From contig NC_030850.1 in NCBI RefSeq assembly GCF_000208745.1, positions 14,050,133 to 14,114,132 on the forward strand: a stretch of DNA of 64,000 nucleotides, given 5' to 3'. Source of the DNA: Theobroma cacao. Taxonomy: Eukaryota; Streptophyta; Magnoliopsida; Malvales; Malvaceae. Below the pieces are notes generated by a model that had not been told where the DNA came from, ran no database searches, and saw only the letters and a list, made by a program, of their open reading frames with translations. Below, piece after piece: positions 36,901-50,397 of this stretch (the stretch's first letter is position 1; each line of letters starts with the position of its first letter). The translations under genes were made by a program, and so were the position numbers.

Positions 36901-39900
36901 ATTATCAGTCAAGGATGAAACTGGAATTGTTGTTCGGCCCTGGACTGATTTCTTTTTATCTTGGACTTCCACCAAAAGAGCATCAGCTTCAGTCTCTGGG
37001 AAACTAAAAGTACATGCAATTGTAAGATTTTTCTACCATTCAGAGCATAACTCATCTTAGAATATCAAGAATGAATTCAAGTATGATATGGGCACATAAA
37101 ACTAACTTTATAGCTTATGAGTTATTATAAGTGATTAAACTTGCTGCCAGCCAAAGACTACCAGCCCAGGTCTAAAATATAAGATAGCAACTTACAAGAC
37201 ATGGTAGTCACCACACCCAGGGTGCAAGCAGATTGTGGAACTTGGTTCAACTTTGGTGTCTTCCGTAGTACTCTTTAGCTGGAATAAGCAAGATAATGGT
37301 TCTGCAAATATGAAGAGACAACAGATTAGTTGTGCAAGAACATTAAGGTAGGGAAGTTACAAAGAAGTATGTAGTTCATGTCTTTGTTAAGAGTAGGAGC
37401 AATGACTGAAAAATTTTTGTTTAGTCGGTGGGCAGATTTTATTGAGAAAGTCATAATAAAATTAAATTTTTAAAAGAGTTTAATCAGAACAATGATAACT
37501 TCAAAATTCAAAGCAGCAACAGTCAAGTCGTCACTTGTTATAGATGGAAGTTTCATCGTAAGCTCAAAATATAAGATTATTTTATCACTCATTAATTAAC
37601 TAATATAGGTTCAATTCAATATATTCATAGCAAATACAAACCTTCAGATGTCACTGAAAATGAGGCTATTTTAAGAGAATTCATGCCAGTTTTCACAAGT
37701 GATGAGACGTGTCGGACATAGTCCGCTCCCACTTGCATGTACATTGCACTTCGCTGTGAATATGTGCTTTTAAGTTTCCGCCTTGGGATTATGCGAAGTT
37801 TCTTCACTGCAATTATCCAACATCTACAACTTAGGTTTTATATAAGAGAAGTTTTTCTGCAAAAAGAATCCTCAAATTGCAAGAGACTGAAAACATATGG
37901 AATGAAATATTTAAAAATAATGAATTTGTAAATGTATTGTAATGGACAGAAATTCCATAAGCCTGCCCATCCTTCCAAATATCAAATTTGTATATATAGT
38001 TGCCATATAACCTTTGGCCTTACCTTCCACTCTTATTTTTCCAGCAACCTTCTTTGCCTTCAATGAAAATTGTTCCACATTCTTAGTAGTGCTCACTTCT
38101 ACTGGTTGTACACCTCGTGGTTGCAACAAAAATTTGTGTAGACTATAAATTACAAGAAAAAGAAAAACCTTGAGAGATCCTTGAAAGGCTAATGGGACAA
38201 CTTTAATTTCAAAACAATAGACAGAACCTACCCAAAGGCACTTCGGAGTAGAAGGCACTCATCACGCAGAAACTCAGGCGCCTCGGGGCAACCTCTTGCC
38301 CATTCATATAGACACAACCGTATGCATGCATCATAAGCGATTAAAGTCTGCCAGGCATATTGACCACTGCAATAACATATTTACAGGATGAAGAATATAA
38401 GACTAAGTGGTTCATAACACTAACATTTTCAACAAACATCATCTTAGTATTAATAAAAACTCAATATAGATTGCACCTGGCATTATAATGATGTAAGTCA
38501 TCAGATGTGTTACTTTGCCAATAAGGGATTTTTTCTTCTTTGTCTCCATTCACGGTCTCATTTACTCTGCACAAGACAATGGTAAAGAAATTTTAGAAAT
38601 GATAGCATGATCTAAAACCAAAAAGAAAGAAGGAAAAGGTTTTTCATCACAGGCTTCCACGTGAATTGTGCATAATGAAATTGAAGACTACAGCACCTTT
38701 CTTCACCAAGCTCAGCGCAATTAAATGATCGAGATTTAGAATCTGCTAAGCCTTCTTTATTGCCATCAAAATGATCTGCTTGCACTGATTTGTATATTCC
38801 ATCCTGAATTTGCTCAGTTTCTTCTTCAACCTCCATGTCACTCCCTTCTCTTCCAATATCCAATATAGGAGGTGCACTTGGTGTGCCCAAATCTTCAACC
38901 TCTTTAAATGTACTCTTAACATGACTAGGAATAGTTGTTCCCTACAGTCAGCATCAACCAAAAAAAATCCCAAGAAAAAGCTAAGTTTTAGTTAATCCAC
39001 AGAAGCAACCAAAAATCTTCTTTTCAAAGCAAAACCAGTCATTCCAAATCCATATTAAGAAAAATTAAAGATTATGTAAAGTAAAAGCAGCAAAATCATA
39101 TTTGGTTAAAAATGAGCAAATGTTTAAATTTTAACACCAATCAAGACATAAAAAACCATCCTTTTTTATTAACGCATGTCTTCGTTCCAAAGCAAAACCA
39201 ATCATACCAAATTCATATTAAGAAAATAAAAGATTATGTAAAGTAAAAGCAGCAAAATCATATTGGGTTAAAAATAAGCAAATGTTTAAATTTTAACACC
39301 AATCAAGACATAAAAAACCATCCTTTTCTGTTAATGTATGTCTTGCTTTTCACTTCGAAAAGCACAAAAAAAAAATAGTAAAAGTAACAAGACAAAGAAG
39401 AAGGCAAAGCAACAAAAAAAAAAAAAAAAAGAAGTAAAAGTAACAAGCAAAGGAAGCCAAAAAAGATACCAAAACTTTCTCCTTACATGGGCATTATGTA
39501 CTTGAACTCGTTCCCGGAGTCCAAAAATACCTCCAATACCAGCAGAAGTATAATTTTTCTCAGCAAAATCTCTAACACCCAAATCACCATCAGTAAATCT
39601 CCTATTAGTATCGGGCAATTCAACTTTCAAATTCTGCTTTGAAAACCCTCTACTCAAATTCGAGCTACACTTATTACTCCTAAACACATCCTCTTCGTCT
39701 GAAAAATTCCCATTCGCAGAATCTCCACCGCCAATATCGTCAGAAACTGAAGCTACGCTTTCGTCGTCGTCCTCGTCTATCAGACTATGAGGTCCAAGCA
39801 AGCCAGAGCGGAATTTGAGAGGAGGAGGCAAAATATGGGGGGAAAAAAGAGGGGCAGTGTTGTAAATAAGAGGGGATTTGGGGAATGAGTCGTGAGGTGA

Positions 39901-40081
39901 TAGTTTTTCTGTTAATGGCGATCTAATTCTTGGTTCTTGATCTGTTTCTTTGCCCTGCAAAAGCAGTCAAATTTTATTGGAAAACCAAAGGCAACAGAAG
40001 TGAAAGAGAAGCAAAAGGGAAAAAAGAAAATACCTGGTTGATCCAGTTGATTGCTGATTCGTCTAAGCCTTCGGTGAACAT
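30914..40081 (-). CDS. Plant-specific protein with C2-like region and long helical C-terminus
   Basis: Twenty-two exons on the minus strand: 40081-40034, 39954-39487, 38941-38697, 38566-38477, 38366-38232, 38142-38024, 37806-37642, 37301-37196, 37003-36898, 36779-36669, 36040-35877, 35777-35660, 34514-34290, 33848-33658, 33445-33278, 33129-33024, 32744-32607, 32396-32238, 32099-31893, 31580-31386, 31293-31222 and 31072-30914. The total of 3495 nt gives 1164 residues without any stop. It begins MFTEGLDESAINWINQ, then an acidic, serine-rich region to about 280. A C2-like beta region follows (about 330-531, including LLVEVQDKKK and RIRWWPIYHDDEE). Then comes a long, mostly helical half ending in WYNGSYFALGILDDTF and a conserved tail. 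From memory this matches the Arabidopsis At4g24610/At5g65440 family of unknown function; the C2 plus helical layout recalls Munc13-type tethering proteins, which is inference. The intron after 31222 has a GC donor. An in-frame ATG exists upstream at 40186; I chose the one starting the conserved MFTEGLD. Confidence 0.85.
34743..35245. repeat. Tandem duplication of about 244 bp in an intron
   Basis: Two diverged copies (about 34743-34986 and 34987-35245) lie in the intron between exons 12 and 13 of the minus-strand gene. Both begin GGACACATCTGAA after a short lead and end with CAAATATATGATCACTGTAA. The differences are scattered, so this is not an assembly duplicate. Confidence 0.8.
39016..39343. 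repeat. Tandem duplication of about 163 bp in an intron
   Basis: Units at about 39016-39178 and 39179-39340 share long identical stretches such as GTAAAGTAAAAGCAGCAAAA and differ at scattered bases. The start of a third unit (TCTTGCTTTTC) follows. They lie in intron 2 of the minus-strand gene. Confidence 0.85.
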
Positions 40082-41552
40082 TATCAGCCCTGTCTTCTTA
40101 GCTGACAGAGAAAGAGGGAGCTTTGAGTTAAGATCGGAGGCACTGAGGAAGAAGAGAAATAGGAGCTGAGAGTTGAAGCAAGGCAAAAAGGAAAGGAAAA
40201 TGAAAGGAGCGGTCTTTCTGCTTTCTTTTTGGGATCTTTCGAAAATGGTAACGGCTAGTTTGACCTTTTTTTTTTTTTTTTCCGCTTTCCTTGTAAAGGA
40301 CTCTTTTATGTCTAATTCTCTCTTTCCGACTTTGATAATACCCGTATAAATTGTTCCTCTACACCTTAATTTTCTTTTCTTTTTTCTTTTTAAAAAATTC
40401 TACTAAGGTTCATTTTTAAAAGTAAATCAATTGATATTGTATTTATTTTTAGATTTTATTATCAAGTAGTTTAAGGAAACTCTTTAATATTACAAAATTA
40501 TATATTATATTTTATTTTAAGACATTGAAAAATCGTTACATTAATAGTTTATTTTTGTATTTAATACAAGAATAATACTATTAAATAGTACTTTAATTAA
40601 CTTTAAAAAAAAATCTACTTTTCTTTTCATTTTATGCATGAAAGTTATAATATTATAATATATAATATTCCATAGTCAATCACTTACTTGAAAACAAAAA
40701 GAAAAACTTAATTATGATAAAACTAGTAGCTTACGAACTTGTTTACATTTTCCATATATTAGTTAGAGCTATTAAACTAATGTGATAGGTAGATATTTCA
40801 TTTTGTTCAGATTTATTTTTGTAAATTTTGAAATTAAATTAGATTAAGGTCATTTTTTTATAATTAATTTAATTTTTAATTTTTAATTTTTTAGACTTAT
40901 TTTTAGTTGAATTTTAATTGGATTAGTTATTGAATAAATGAACCTCGAGCTTAACTATCCAAATTTGCAATCAATCCAACATCATGGAAAATACAAAAAT
41001 ATAAAAGTAAAATACTCTCACTTCTTAACTTTTAACTGTAAATCTAGACGGGTTTATTAGTTTTTGAAATAGACGTTTTGTACAAAAAAAATATATTCTT
41101 TTAAACATATAAATTTAACCGTTAGCCAACTGTTAATATTTCTATTAATTTAATGATGTGATATTATTAAAATAATAATTTTACTCTTTATTAATTGTAA
41201 AAATTACTATTACATAAAATTTGTTTACCAAAAAACAAATTTATGGGAAGCATCGATCTAGTGCTCCCAACCATGTTCGTGATATTATTTGGGACATTCT
41301 TACTTGTGCATTTTTCTCCTTCTTCTTCCTTTCTTCGCCATATTGGTTTTGAATTGATTCCGTAGAAGAGTAAGTGGATGCACAGAAGCATCACGTCTTT
41401 AATGACTTAAACAGCTCAAACAACACAAAAGCAAAATGACAAATTGTTCACACAAAACATGATAAATTTGGGTCAACACCTGCCCAGGTACAATTAAATC
41501 ATAATCTTGTCCTTCTCTTGCGATAAACAAGTTTAATTTCATTGAATTTTAT
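40082..41552. other. Upstream region of the 22-exon gene, then AT-rich DNA
   Basis: 40082-40260 is the probable leader and promoter of the minus-strand gene. The rest is AT-rich without coding signal up to the hAT element. Confidence 0.4.
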
Positions 41553-42703
41553 TAGGGATGTCAACGGGTCTGGGTACTCTATAATTTTAAGGTACCCGAA
41601 CCCTAATCCTATTAAAAATTAATTACCATAATCTTATTAACTACTCGAATAATTTAAAAATTACTACCTTAACCTTAATCTTAATACATTCCTACTATCC
41701 TATAATTACCTTAACCCGTTTAAATACCCTATTAAATAAAAAGATTATTAAAATCTTCTATATATCCAATTACACAATTAACTTTTCTAATTTCATAACT
41801 TCTTTTTAGATTTATATGTTATAAGTTTATATAAATAAAGGTTTATATACTGTAATTAATAATTTTATGAGTTATAATTTTTGCAATGTTAATACAAAAT
41901 AAAAAGTAAATATATTTATATTTAAAANTTATTAATCAAAATGAAATTAATAAAAATTTTTAAACAATTTATAATTTAAAATAAATGATTTCAATCATAA
42001 ATCATATATAAACTAAAAAATATATAAAAACAAAATTATATATATTAAAAGACATTACAGGTTAATTAATAATAATAGTTTCGTGAATTAATTTAATTAA
42101 TTATAAAATTTTGTTCTTAATTTAATGAAATTAAAAAAAATATATTTAGGTTCTAAAACTATTCCAATCTCAAAAGCTTTCTTTAAGTATATATATTACA
42201 AGATTATATAAATAATGGTATACATATTATAATTAATAATTTTATAAGACATAATTTTTATAATGTTAATACAAATAAAAGTAAATATGTTTATGTTAAA
42301 AGTATATATATAATAGTACTTATATTCCTTTATAATATAATATAATATTCAAATTATTTAAATATAATTAACAATTTAATAATTTTTTAATTTAAATATA
42401 TTAATGTCATCATATTAATAATTAGAATAACCATACTTTTCATATATTTATTAGTTTTTAACAAAAAAAAATTGCTTGTAAAGTTAATAGAAATTGTAAA
42501 TTTTTAATTTAATTATTAAACTAATAATAAAAAATTAATAAATATTAATTGGGTTCAAGTAACTATTACCCAAGGGGTGATACCCGAACCCGATTCAAGT
42601 AGTGAAATCACTATCCGAACCCTTTTATGAAATACCCTAACCCTGTGTAACCGGATAGGGTACTCGCGGGTATCCTATAATAAAGTACCCATTCACATCC
42701 CTA
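41553..42703. mobile_element. Non-autonomous hAT element with perfect 8-bp target duplication
   Basis: The element starts TAGGGATGTCAACGGGT and ends with the inverted form (inward: TAGGGATGTGAATGGGTA). The 8 bases AATTTTAT stand on both sides (41545-41552 and 42704-42711), a perfect duplication of the length made by hAT transposases. Both ends also carry inverted GGGTA/TACCC and CCCGAACCC words further in. The roughly 900-base centre is extremely AT-rich and encodes nothing; one base at 41929 is undetermined. It lies between two divergent genes. Confidence 0.9.
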
Positions 42704-42711
42704 AATTTTAT

Positions 42712-44108
42712 CATCATATTTTCAATTTCATTGACTTTTGGACAAAACGTTACCGAATTAAAATATTTCTTGAAATATTCTATTTATTTAAGTGATAAAT
42801 TTTAATCGATTCATACTTTTTCTCCATAAATCAACAAAATTAAAACTATAGTAACAAAATTTAATGAAATTAAAGTATAATGACAAAATTCAACATTAAC
42901 TCATAATATGGTAACAAATATAATGTTAATCCCAAAGTTTTTATAAAATTGGTATTCTCTTTTTGGAATATAAATTGTGGATGCCAAATATAAAATAATA
43001 TGTTCAATAATGAATACAGGTATCTCTATTTAAAAATATATATCGGATTTAAATTTCTCTTTTCCATAACATTATTAAAAAAAGAAAAAGTAGTTGGCAT
43101 GTGGTATATATAGATATATGTAACGTTGAAAACAACAATCCACAGTCCACGTGCAGAACGCAAAATACATATGACATAAGAATAGAAAAGGAGAAGAACC
43201 TTGCCGTTGCTGCTATGCAGTACCAAATTTTACACCTCACTCTCTAATCAATCAATCACTGTTCATAGTCTCTGGTACAATGTACTTCCTTCACTTCATT
43301 GTCTCCACTTTTAAGCTCCTCCCAGGAAAGAAATTGACAATGAGAAAGATAGAAAGTGTGAGAGCAATAATTTAATCAATGTATTTCACAATATAAAGAA
43401 AATCTTTTTGGTAATAATGGCCTTTGCCTTGACGCTGACTTTTTAAAGGCCAAACAATTCCCATTTGAAGTTTGAGAACCGTACTTAAACCCAGAGAAAA
43501 CCACACCCTGCGGACTGTGATTACAAACAAAAACCAAGCACTGAAGAGCTGCCTGCTTCCACGTTTCCTTTCATGCATCAGACTCAACTGAAACCAGAAG
43601 TCTCCCTGTAGGTGATTCACTGCAACACCACCGCTTCCATTCACTCCACGACACCTCCGCCCTCCGTACACCTCATGTACGCCCCCACGTGTGCATGTTC
43701 CATCACTTCTCAGGTAAGCATATCAATCTCCCTCCCCCACTCCCACCCCCACTCCCCCCTTCCCCCGCTCTCCTCGATTTCTTCTCCTTGCTTGTCCTGG
43801 TTCAAAAGTCTCACTTCCACTCTTTTTTACCAATATCAAGATAATTACAAAGCAGCCGTTGTGTCTGCCTTTGGATTGTTCTAACTTTTATTTATTACTA
43901 TTATTTTTCTTTGTTTGTGTTATTAGTTCTGTGGCCCCCACAAAACTTTCCTGGTGGGGTCCTCAGTTTTGTTTGGTTTTTGTGGGGTATGCCATGCTTT
44001 ATTTTTCTGTTCTATATCTGGGGTAGTCTTGGTTTCTGTTGCAAACCTGCAAGAGCGTAAGAGTACTGTTAGAAAGGAGCAGAGTAGAACCGTATAATTA
44101 GAAGAGAA
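42712..44108. other. Promoter and 5' UTR of the MYB-CC gene
   Basis: 42712-43250 is AT-rich. From about 43500 the sequence becomes C/T-rich, with a dense run of C and T at 43725-43785, as expected for a leader or leader intron. Short frames here have no domain resemblance. Confidence 0.45.
43714..44053 (+). other. Possible 5' UTR intron of the MYB-CC gene
   Basis: CAG|GTAAGC at 43714 is a perfect donor, followed by a pyrimidine-rich stretch, and CTGCAAG ending at 44053 is a usable acceptor shortly before the ATG at 44109. There is no coding constraint to confirm it. Confidence 0.35.
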
Positions 44109-47100
44109 ATGGCTGAGATAGTGAGTGAAATGCAGAGTGTTTTAATGGAAAACAACGTTCCGAGTCAGAATTATGATGAGCTTAAGAGGGTAGTACTAGG
44201 AAAACAAATGGCTGGTCAACGTACTGATGCCAATGGGCATAGCCAAGATGACCAGCAACTTCAGGGTGGTGATAATAACACATTGCTTGCTTTGCAAGAA
44301 ATTCAGGGACCCTCGACTCCTGTAAAGATTAATGGCAATCATGTTGTTGGTAATGAGGTGGTGGAAAAAGTGAAGGAGAAACCTAAGATTATGGTGACTA
44401 ATGATCTTAAACCTCGTCTTCGGTGGACTCATGAACTTCATGCGTATTTTGTCGATGCTGTCAATCAGCTTGGTGGTCCTCATAGTCAGTGTTCATTTCC
44501 TCTTATCCTCTAGTAGTCTACTTCATTGTCTCAGAATAGTTTTTGTGTGATATCCAGTTTTCTTTTTTAAAACAAAATTGTTATGTCAAATGATAACTGT
44601 TGAATTGGTTTCTGAAATGGATGGAACATCTGATGCTTGAATGATTTCCTCATGTTCGTTTTTGTGGATATGTAGTAGGCACAAGAGATTGACTCAAAAA
44701 ATAGCTTGAATTCTCTTTTCAATGGGAAAATTACCTGCATGCCTCATTAAGCGCTTAACAAGATGTCTAAAGGAGTGTTTCTTCTCTTCATCCATATCTA
44801 ACATGCATCTAGCACTTAGGCTGGCTCAGTGACTTTTACTCCTATTACATTGAGTATTTGAATTCTCCTCTAGCTGCATTTTTCTTGCTCAAACTCTGAA
44901 ATTTCTTTTCTATTATTTTCGTTGTATACTGATTCTTGTTTCTTTGGAAGGGAATTCTGCTTGGTTAATGGTCTGCTGTGAGCATATGTTACCACTTTCC
45001 AAGGCCATTCTAGCAATATGCATAACCTCCGGATCAAATTTTAGAGTATCAATTTATTTTTAGTGGAAGTCATTCATCCTTATTTATGGAAATGGACCTT
45101 TTCTAATTTTTTTCCCACTAAGTTTTAAGAAATTTATATGCTTTAATGCAGCAATATATATTTTTCATTTTTTTCATCATATAGTTTCTGTGTGTTTTAA
45201 CTGCATGCTACTAGTTCGCTTTCTTTGTTTGAATATAGGTATATGCAATTAGTTTTTTGCATAAGTTGGTAATTTTGGTTGGATAAGATCAAATTAAATC
45301 ATCTATGACAGATGCTATTCTCCCCTCTCCCCCACCTTGTGTAAATTCAGACCATATCCCACTGCTTACCTCATATGTATGTGCTTTTAAGAAATGATCT
45401 TCTTTTGACCATTTTCAAATAAGATTAGCTCCAAAATTGACACACTGTTTCTCCTAAATTTTTGCTTCCTTGCTATCTCTTTTTATATGTAAGATGTCCT
45501 TGTAGATTTGATTGAGGAGCATTCTTAAAATCATTGCCACTTTGCGTACGGCATGCTTCAATTTAGTTTTAGTAGTGTCTTTCTCCCTTTCTATGTATGA
45601 CATTCAAATAGATTGAGTTAACTGTAATCTCGGCAGTCTGTGAAGCATCTTGGTGGCTGCTGACGAAATATTTGTCGATTAGTGACTGTATTACAGATGT
45701 TAAACTTTTCCTTTCTAGTTTATATTCTTATAGTTCTGTTACATTGCCTTCTAGGAATGTTGTTTATATTCTGACAGACGATTGTGGAAGTTTTGTCGAC
45801 TTGTATTTTGTCGTGCTCTTTTCAAACATACCTCCATTTAATGCCTTATGTCGTGTTCTCATGGTTTTACGTAGCATTGATGATGCATTCTGAATTATGT
45901 GACTTCTTCAATAATATATTTGATGGTACCGAATTCAAGTTTGTTGGCTTGAATAGCATTGCACACATGCATTGGGGACTTTGGATATGTTTCCATTGTT
46001 CTAACTTGGTGACATCACGAGAAAATAGGGCATCTATATGATTCTGCAGATGGCACAAATGCAGTTTATGCACTCTTTTCATTTTGCAATCCCCCCTTCT
46101 TCAGTTTCATGCACGTGCAGTGCTAGAATTAGCATTTCTGCTTGTATTAGCCATTTTGAATCATTTCGTTTTAATTCAGTTTATGATGGAATCAGTCACG
46201 ATTGTAACCAAAACTCCTAGTATTTCTCTTGCTTTTATATGTTAGATTTTTGTTAAGCATTCATAAATATATATATATATATATGTATATATAAGTTTAA
46301 CCTTGCAACTGGATGTGAGCTGCAGTTGCAAGTAACTTTTGTTCTATGAATTAACCATTATCTTAGGCTGTAGTTTGAAGAGAATGATGAACCTAAATTC
46401 TTTAATCAAACCCCAAATATCTGAGATTAAAGAAAAAGAAGAATGTGAGTGCATAAAGCGTGATTGTACACGTGACGACCAACCAAAATAATAGTCTTTT
46501 ACCTCTTTTTAATAATACCACTATTTCATAGCTTTTATGGTTGTTGTCTGTGTAATTATTTAGATATAATGACTATTTCCCTTAGTAATAGAATTTTTGT
46601 CCTTTTTAAGGCTCTTTTGCCAGTACTGCCAGCTGCTCCTAGTGCATGAACTGAATTTTGTATGTGTTTTTGGATCTCTCAACTCAAGTATGTGAATATT
46701 ATTTCTTAGTAAATTACTGAATTCCATGCCAATATGAGTTTAGTGTAACCAACGACTCACTTAGCAGTTACCATTACTTCCCAATAATCTGACCATAAGT
46801 CTTATTTGCAGAAGCAACACCAAAGGCTGTTCTGGAGGTGATGGATATAGATGGGCTCAGTCTTTTCCATGTCAAAAGTCATCTGCAGGTAAGTATTAAG
46901 CATTTCCTTTTCAGCACTTGAATCCAATCTGTTAAAAGTTTCCATATCATTTAATGATCATCAATGTATTCCAGAAATATAGACTGGGCAAATTTTCTGT
47001 GAAGGAGTGGCAGGACACGGCCAAAAATGGTAGGTTTTGTTATATCCACCTGCCCTCATTCTTATTTCGTTTTAAGCATGAAAATTAACTAATTTCATTA

Positions 47101-49622
47101 CATGCTTATTTAACAACTTGTTCAATATATGTACATACCAAAGAAAGATAGAAATACAGTAAGTTTTCCTATTAATTACACAAGAATGTATGACATTTTT
47201 CATTAGGGAAAACACAGGAGTATCTCATGGTTTTCAAGCCTCCAACTTTCAAAGATGGGAACATTTTCATTCACTAAAGGAAACAGAATCTGAAACGATA
47301 CGATGCATGAAACAATTAGAAAAGAAAAGAAAGTAAAAACAACTCCTATACAGGGTTAGTAGGGAAAGAGAGTCAAAGAGTGAAACGAAGCTGTGTGAAG
47401 ACATAAAAATTTCCTAACAATTAATACTAAAACATTTATTCACTCATTACAAAAGTAATTATAATTTTGATATTGAAAGACAAGTAATATTCTTATTGTA
47501 GTGCACATTTTTAGATTGAATGTTCCAAATTGTACAGACCTAGAAGCCAAACTGAAATCCCAGACCTAGAAGCCAAACTGAAATCTTCTATGGGATCTTC
47601 ACCATGTATTATGCTGTTTTCTCTAATTGAAAACTTGAAAAAGATGTGATGGACGGGAAAATATTTTATGATATTTCTTGGCCTTATTCCCAATGCTATA
47701 TTGTTCAATATGTGTATCAGCAGACATATAATGGAAAAGATTTCTGGTGCAATAATGATCAAATATCAGCCACCACGAAGTGTGATGATTTACTACTGCA
47801 ATGCATATATTCTTAACTTTACTTTAATGGAGTCATAGTTAAGCAGGAAATTAAATAAGATAATTGAAAATTTAAAACTAACATCACATATCCATTACTG
47901 GTCATGTAACCTAAAAATTGAAGTGTTCTTCTGAGGAAACGCATTCAGCTGCAATATACAATCAAAGCAAGACATACCAAACTCAAGCACATCTGGTGTA
48001 AATATGTATTTTTCCTCTGTAATGGATGAAAAAACTTAATGTGGTTGTTTAACTGAAAGTTTAAGAAACTTACGAAAGAGTTGAATTTCTGAAGTAAGCA
48101 AATAGGGAGAATATGCATGATCATTCGGCCGTTGCGAGTGGGACATTCTCCTGGTATTAGTGAAGATAACATCCCCAAATCTCTGATAATAACTATAAAT
48201 TTCAGAGAGCAAAATGACAGATAAAGTATATTGGGAGCAACTGGGGCTAAATTAAGGCCTATCTTCTTTTATTTCCACTGATGTTTAACTTAGATGAGCA
48301 ACTTTTGAATGAAATGTTGGTACTCAAGCTGACCATATGTTTCCAAATGCTACTGAATGTGAGGAACCTCAGTTTCTCAAGTTGTTGGAGGTTCACGCGG
48401 TGTTACTTCATTGAACTTGGCACCATCCCGCACAAATGGGTATAACAGGTATGCTCTTCTTTACAGTGAGGTGCTTTTTTTTTTGCTTAACTGGTTTAAA
48501 GTTTTATTTTCTAAATGACAATGAGCTAATAAATGCTACTTTCTATTGTGGATTATTGACATACAATATGCAGAGGTCATAGAGCTAAACAAACTCCAAA
48601 ACCCCAAGAGGAAATTCAAGGAAAACTCTATCTGCAAATTGAGGTAAGTTGATTACGAAATTATGAGGAGATATATGTATATTCTAGTTAGAAAGATCTG
48701 TTTCCTCATTAAGTCCACTTTAGTGCTGACTGCTGAGCATGCGCAGGAAGCAAATATTTCTTAGCAGAAATATCTCTTTTTGACTAGTTGGAAGTAATCA
48801 GAGTCTTAAAGTTGGGAGTTTTTAAGTTTTGCCTGTCGATAATAGGATTCTCAGTGGTGTGATCTCTCCTTGATGAATTGACCATCCTTTATATATTTCT
48901 GAAATTTGCAGTCATTCAGCCAACCATTGCCCATAAAAAGAGCTAAATACTATACTATTCCACAAATGTTGAACATGATAAAGCAATAATCTTGTAGAAA
49001 GTGGAATTTCAATAATTCAACTCAAATCTGCAAGGAAGTCTTATATAATTCTTGTTCAGTGTCCATAATATTAAAACCATAATTGCAGGCTGAGAAGCAC
49101 ATTCAGAGGTGTTTGGAGGCACAAAGGAGGTACCTAGACACTGCACTAGACCGCGCATGCAAGAAGCTTGCTGATCAGTATTTAGGCGATGCAGCCACAG
49201 AAAATGCATTTCTGTATGGGCAAGCCTCGGCTAGTTTAGGAGCTTTCACAACAACACCTGGCCCATCTGATTTGGGAAATACGGGCACAATGCCACAGTT
49301 TTATTTCAACCAGCATAATCCATATCCTACATGTGACACATTGACAGCCCAAGCTGATCTCGGCCTTCAAGAGGTACTTCTTGGTTGTCAGCCCCAAACC
49401 TCTCTTCATCCTGGACCTGAAGGCTCCTCGACTTCATTCGGATATTCTGTAAGTTCATATCCGGAGCCGTTCCCTCCACTTGCTAGCAGTGGGAAGAAAA
49501 GGGTCCGGCCTGCCGAAGAGGATCCCATAGAAGCCTTTTTGAATTGGGATGATACTGAACCAAAGAACCTCGATGCTGGCTTCAACTATGACAATCTTCA
49601 AGGTTTTCCTGGCGCTTTTTAG
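44109..49622 (+). CDS. MYB-CC (PHR/PHL-like) transcription factor
   Basis: Six exons: 44109-44484, 46812-46888, 46975-47029, 48373-48448, 48574-48643 and 49089-49622, giving 395 residues. Residues 101-158 form a GARP/Myb-like domain (KPRLRWTHELHAYFVDAV at its start, then KATPKAVLEVM, and SLFHVKSHLQKYRLGK at its end). A coiled-coil MYB-CC segment follows at about 210-250 (LYLQIEAEKHIQRCLEAQ, then RRYLDTALDRACKKL), corresponding to the LHEQLE motif of this family. The tail is Ser/Pro-rich and ends with an acidic region. MYB-CC proteins bind DNA as dimers in the nucleus; relatives regulate phosphate-starvation or phloem genes, but the target set of this member is unknown. The fourth exon starts at 48373. 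An alternative acceptor at 48293 would put a premature stop into the mRNA. Intron 1 is 2.3 kb. Confidence 0.88.
47535..47586. repeat. 26-bp tandem duplication in a MYB-CC intron
   Basis: CAGACCTAGAAGCCAAACTG starts at 47535 and again at 47561. It lies in intron 3. Confidence 0.85.
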
Positions 49623-50279
49623 GTAAAACTGTGTAAATACCAAAGCCACTTTCACTCGTAAGTTTCAAGACTTTTCATCCTTGCAAAGACTAGTTACTGT
49701 ACTCACCACAAAAAACACAAAAGGGATAGTAACTCCTTCTGTCTGCCCATAAATAAGAATGAAAACTAGTATGGAGTTACCCTTTCTGATGAATTTTATA
49801 ATCTTGTTCATCCATGTAACTGTCTTGAATTGCTTAAGGTAAATCATGTACAATCAATTGGATAAGAGCATAATAAAATGCAAGATGGATGCAATGAAAA
49901 GCAATATTGGTCTCTTACGTGAATATTTGATTTAATAATAAATAAAATGCACGTATATATTTTTAATTTAAAAAAAATTAAGGGGAGATGCATTTCAATA
50001 ATTATAGAATAATGAAGGGGCTGGGAAAAGGAACAAAACGAAATAGGAGAGAAATCACGTGAAAGTTTTCCATTCCTTTTCTAACTATTAAGGTTAATAT
50101 AATATTTTAGGATTAATGTAATTAGTTACCTTAAATGCATTCATTTCTATTGCAATAAATGTAAAATATTCCTCAATCCTTAAATTAAATCTGTTTTTTT
50201 ACAATTAATTAATCAATTACATCTGCTTTGATAGAAGTAGTGAAATTGTAAAACTACGTACTAAAGCTTAAAATTTAAG
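49623..50279. other. 3' flank of the MYB-CC gene
   Basis: The first 250 bases probably hold the 3' UTR; the rest is AT-rich DNA without coding signal. Confidence 0.4.
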
Positions 50280-50397
50280 AGTGAGCAAAAATTAGTTAAA
50301 ATTTACTTAATCAAATTAATTGTTGAAATTCAGTTAACTCAGCTCAATTAAATCGGATTGGTTCGATTAAGATAATTTGAAGTCAGTTAACCAACTT

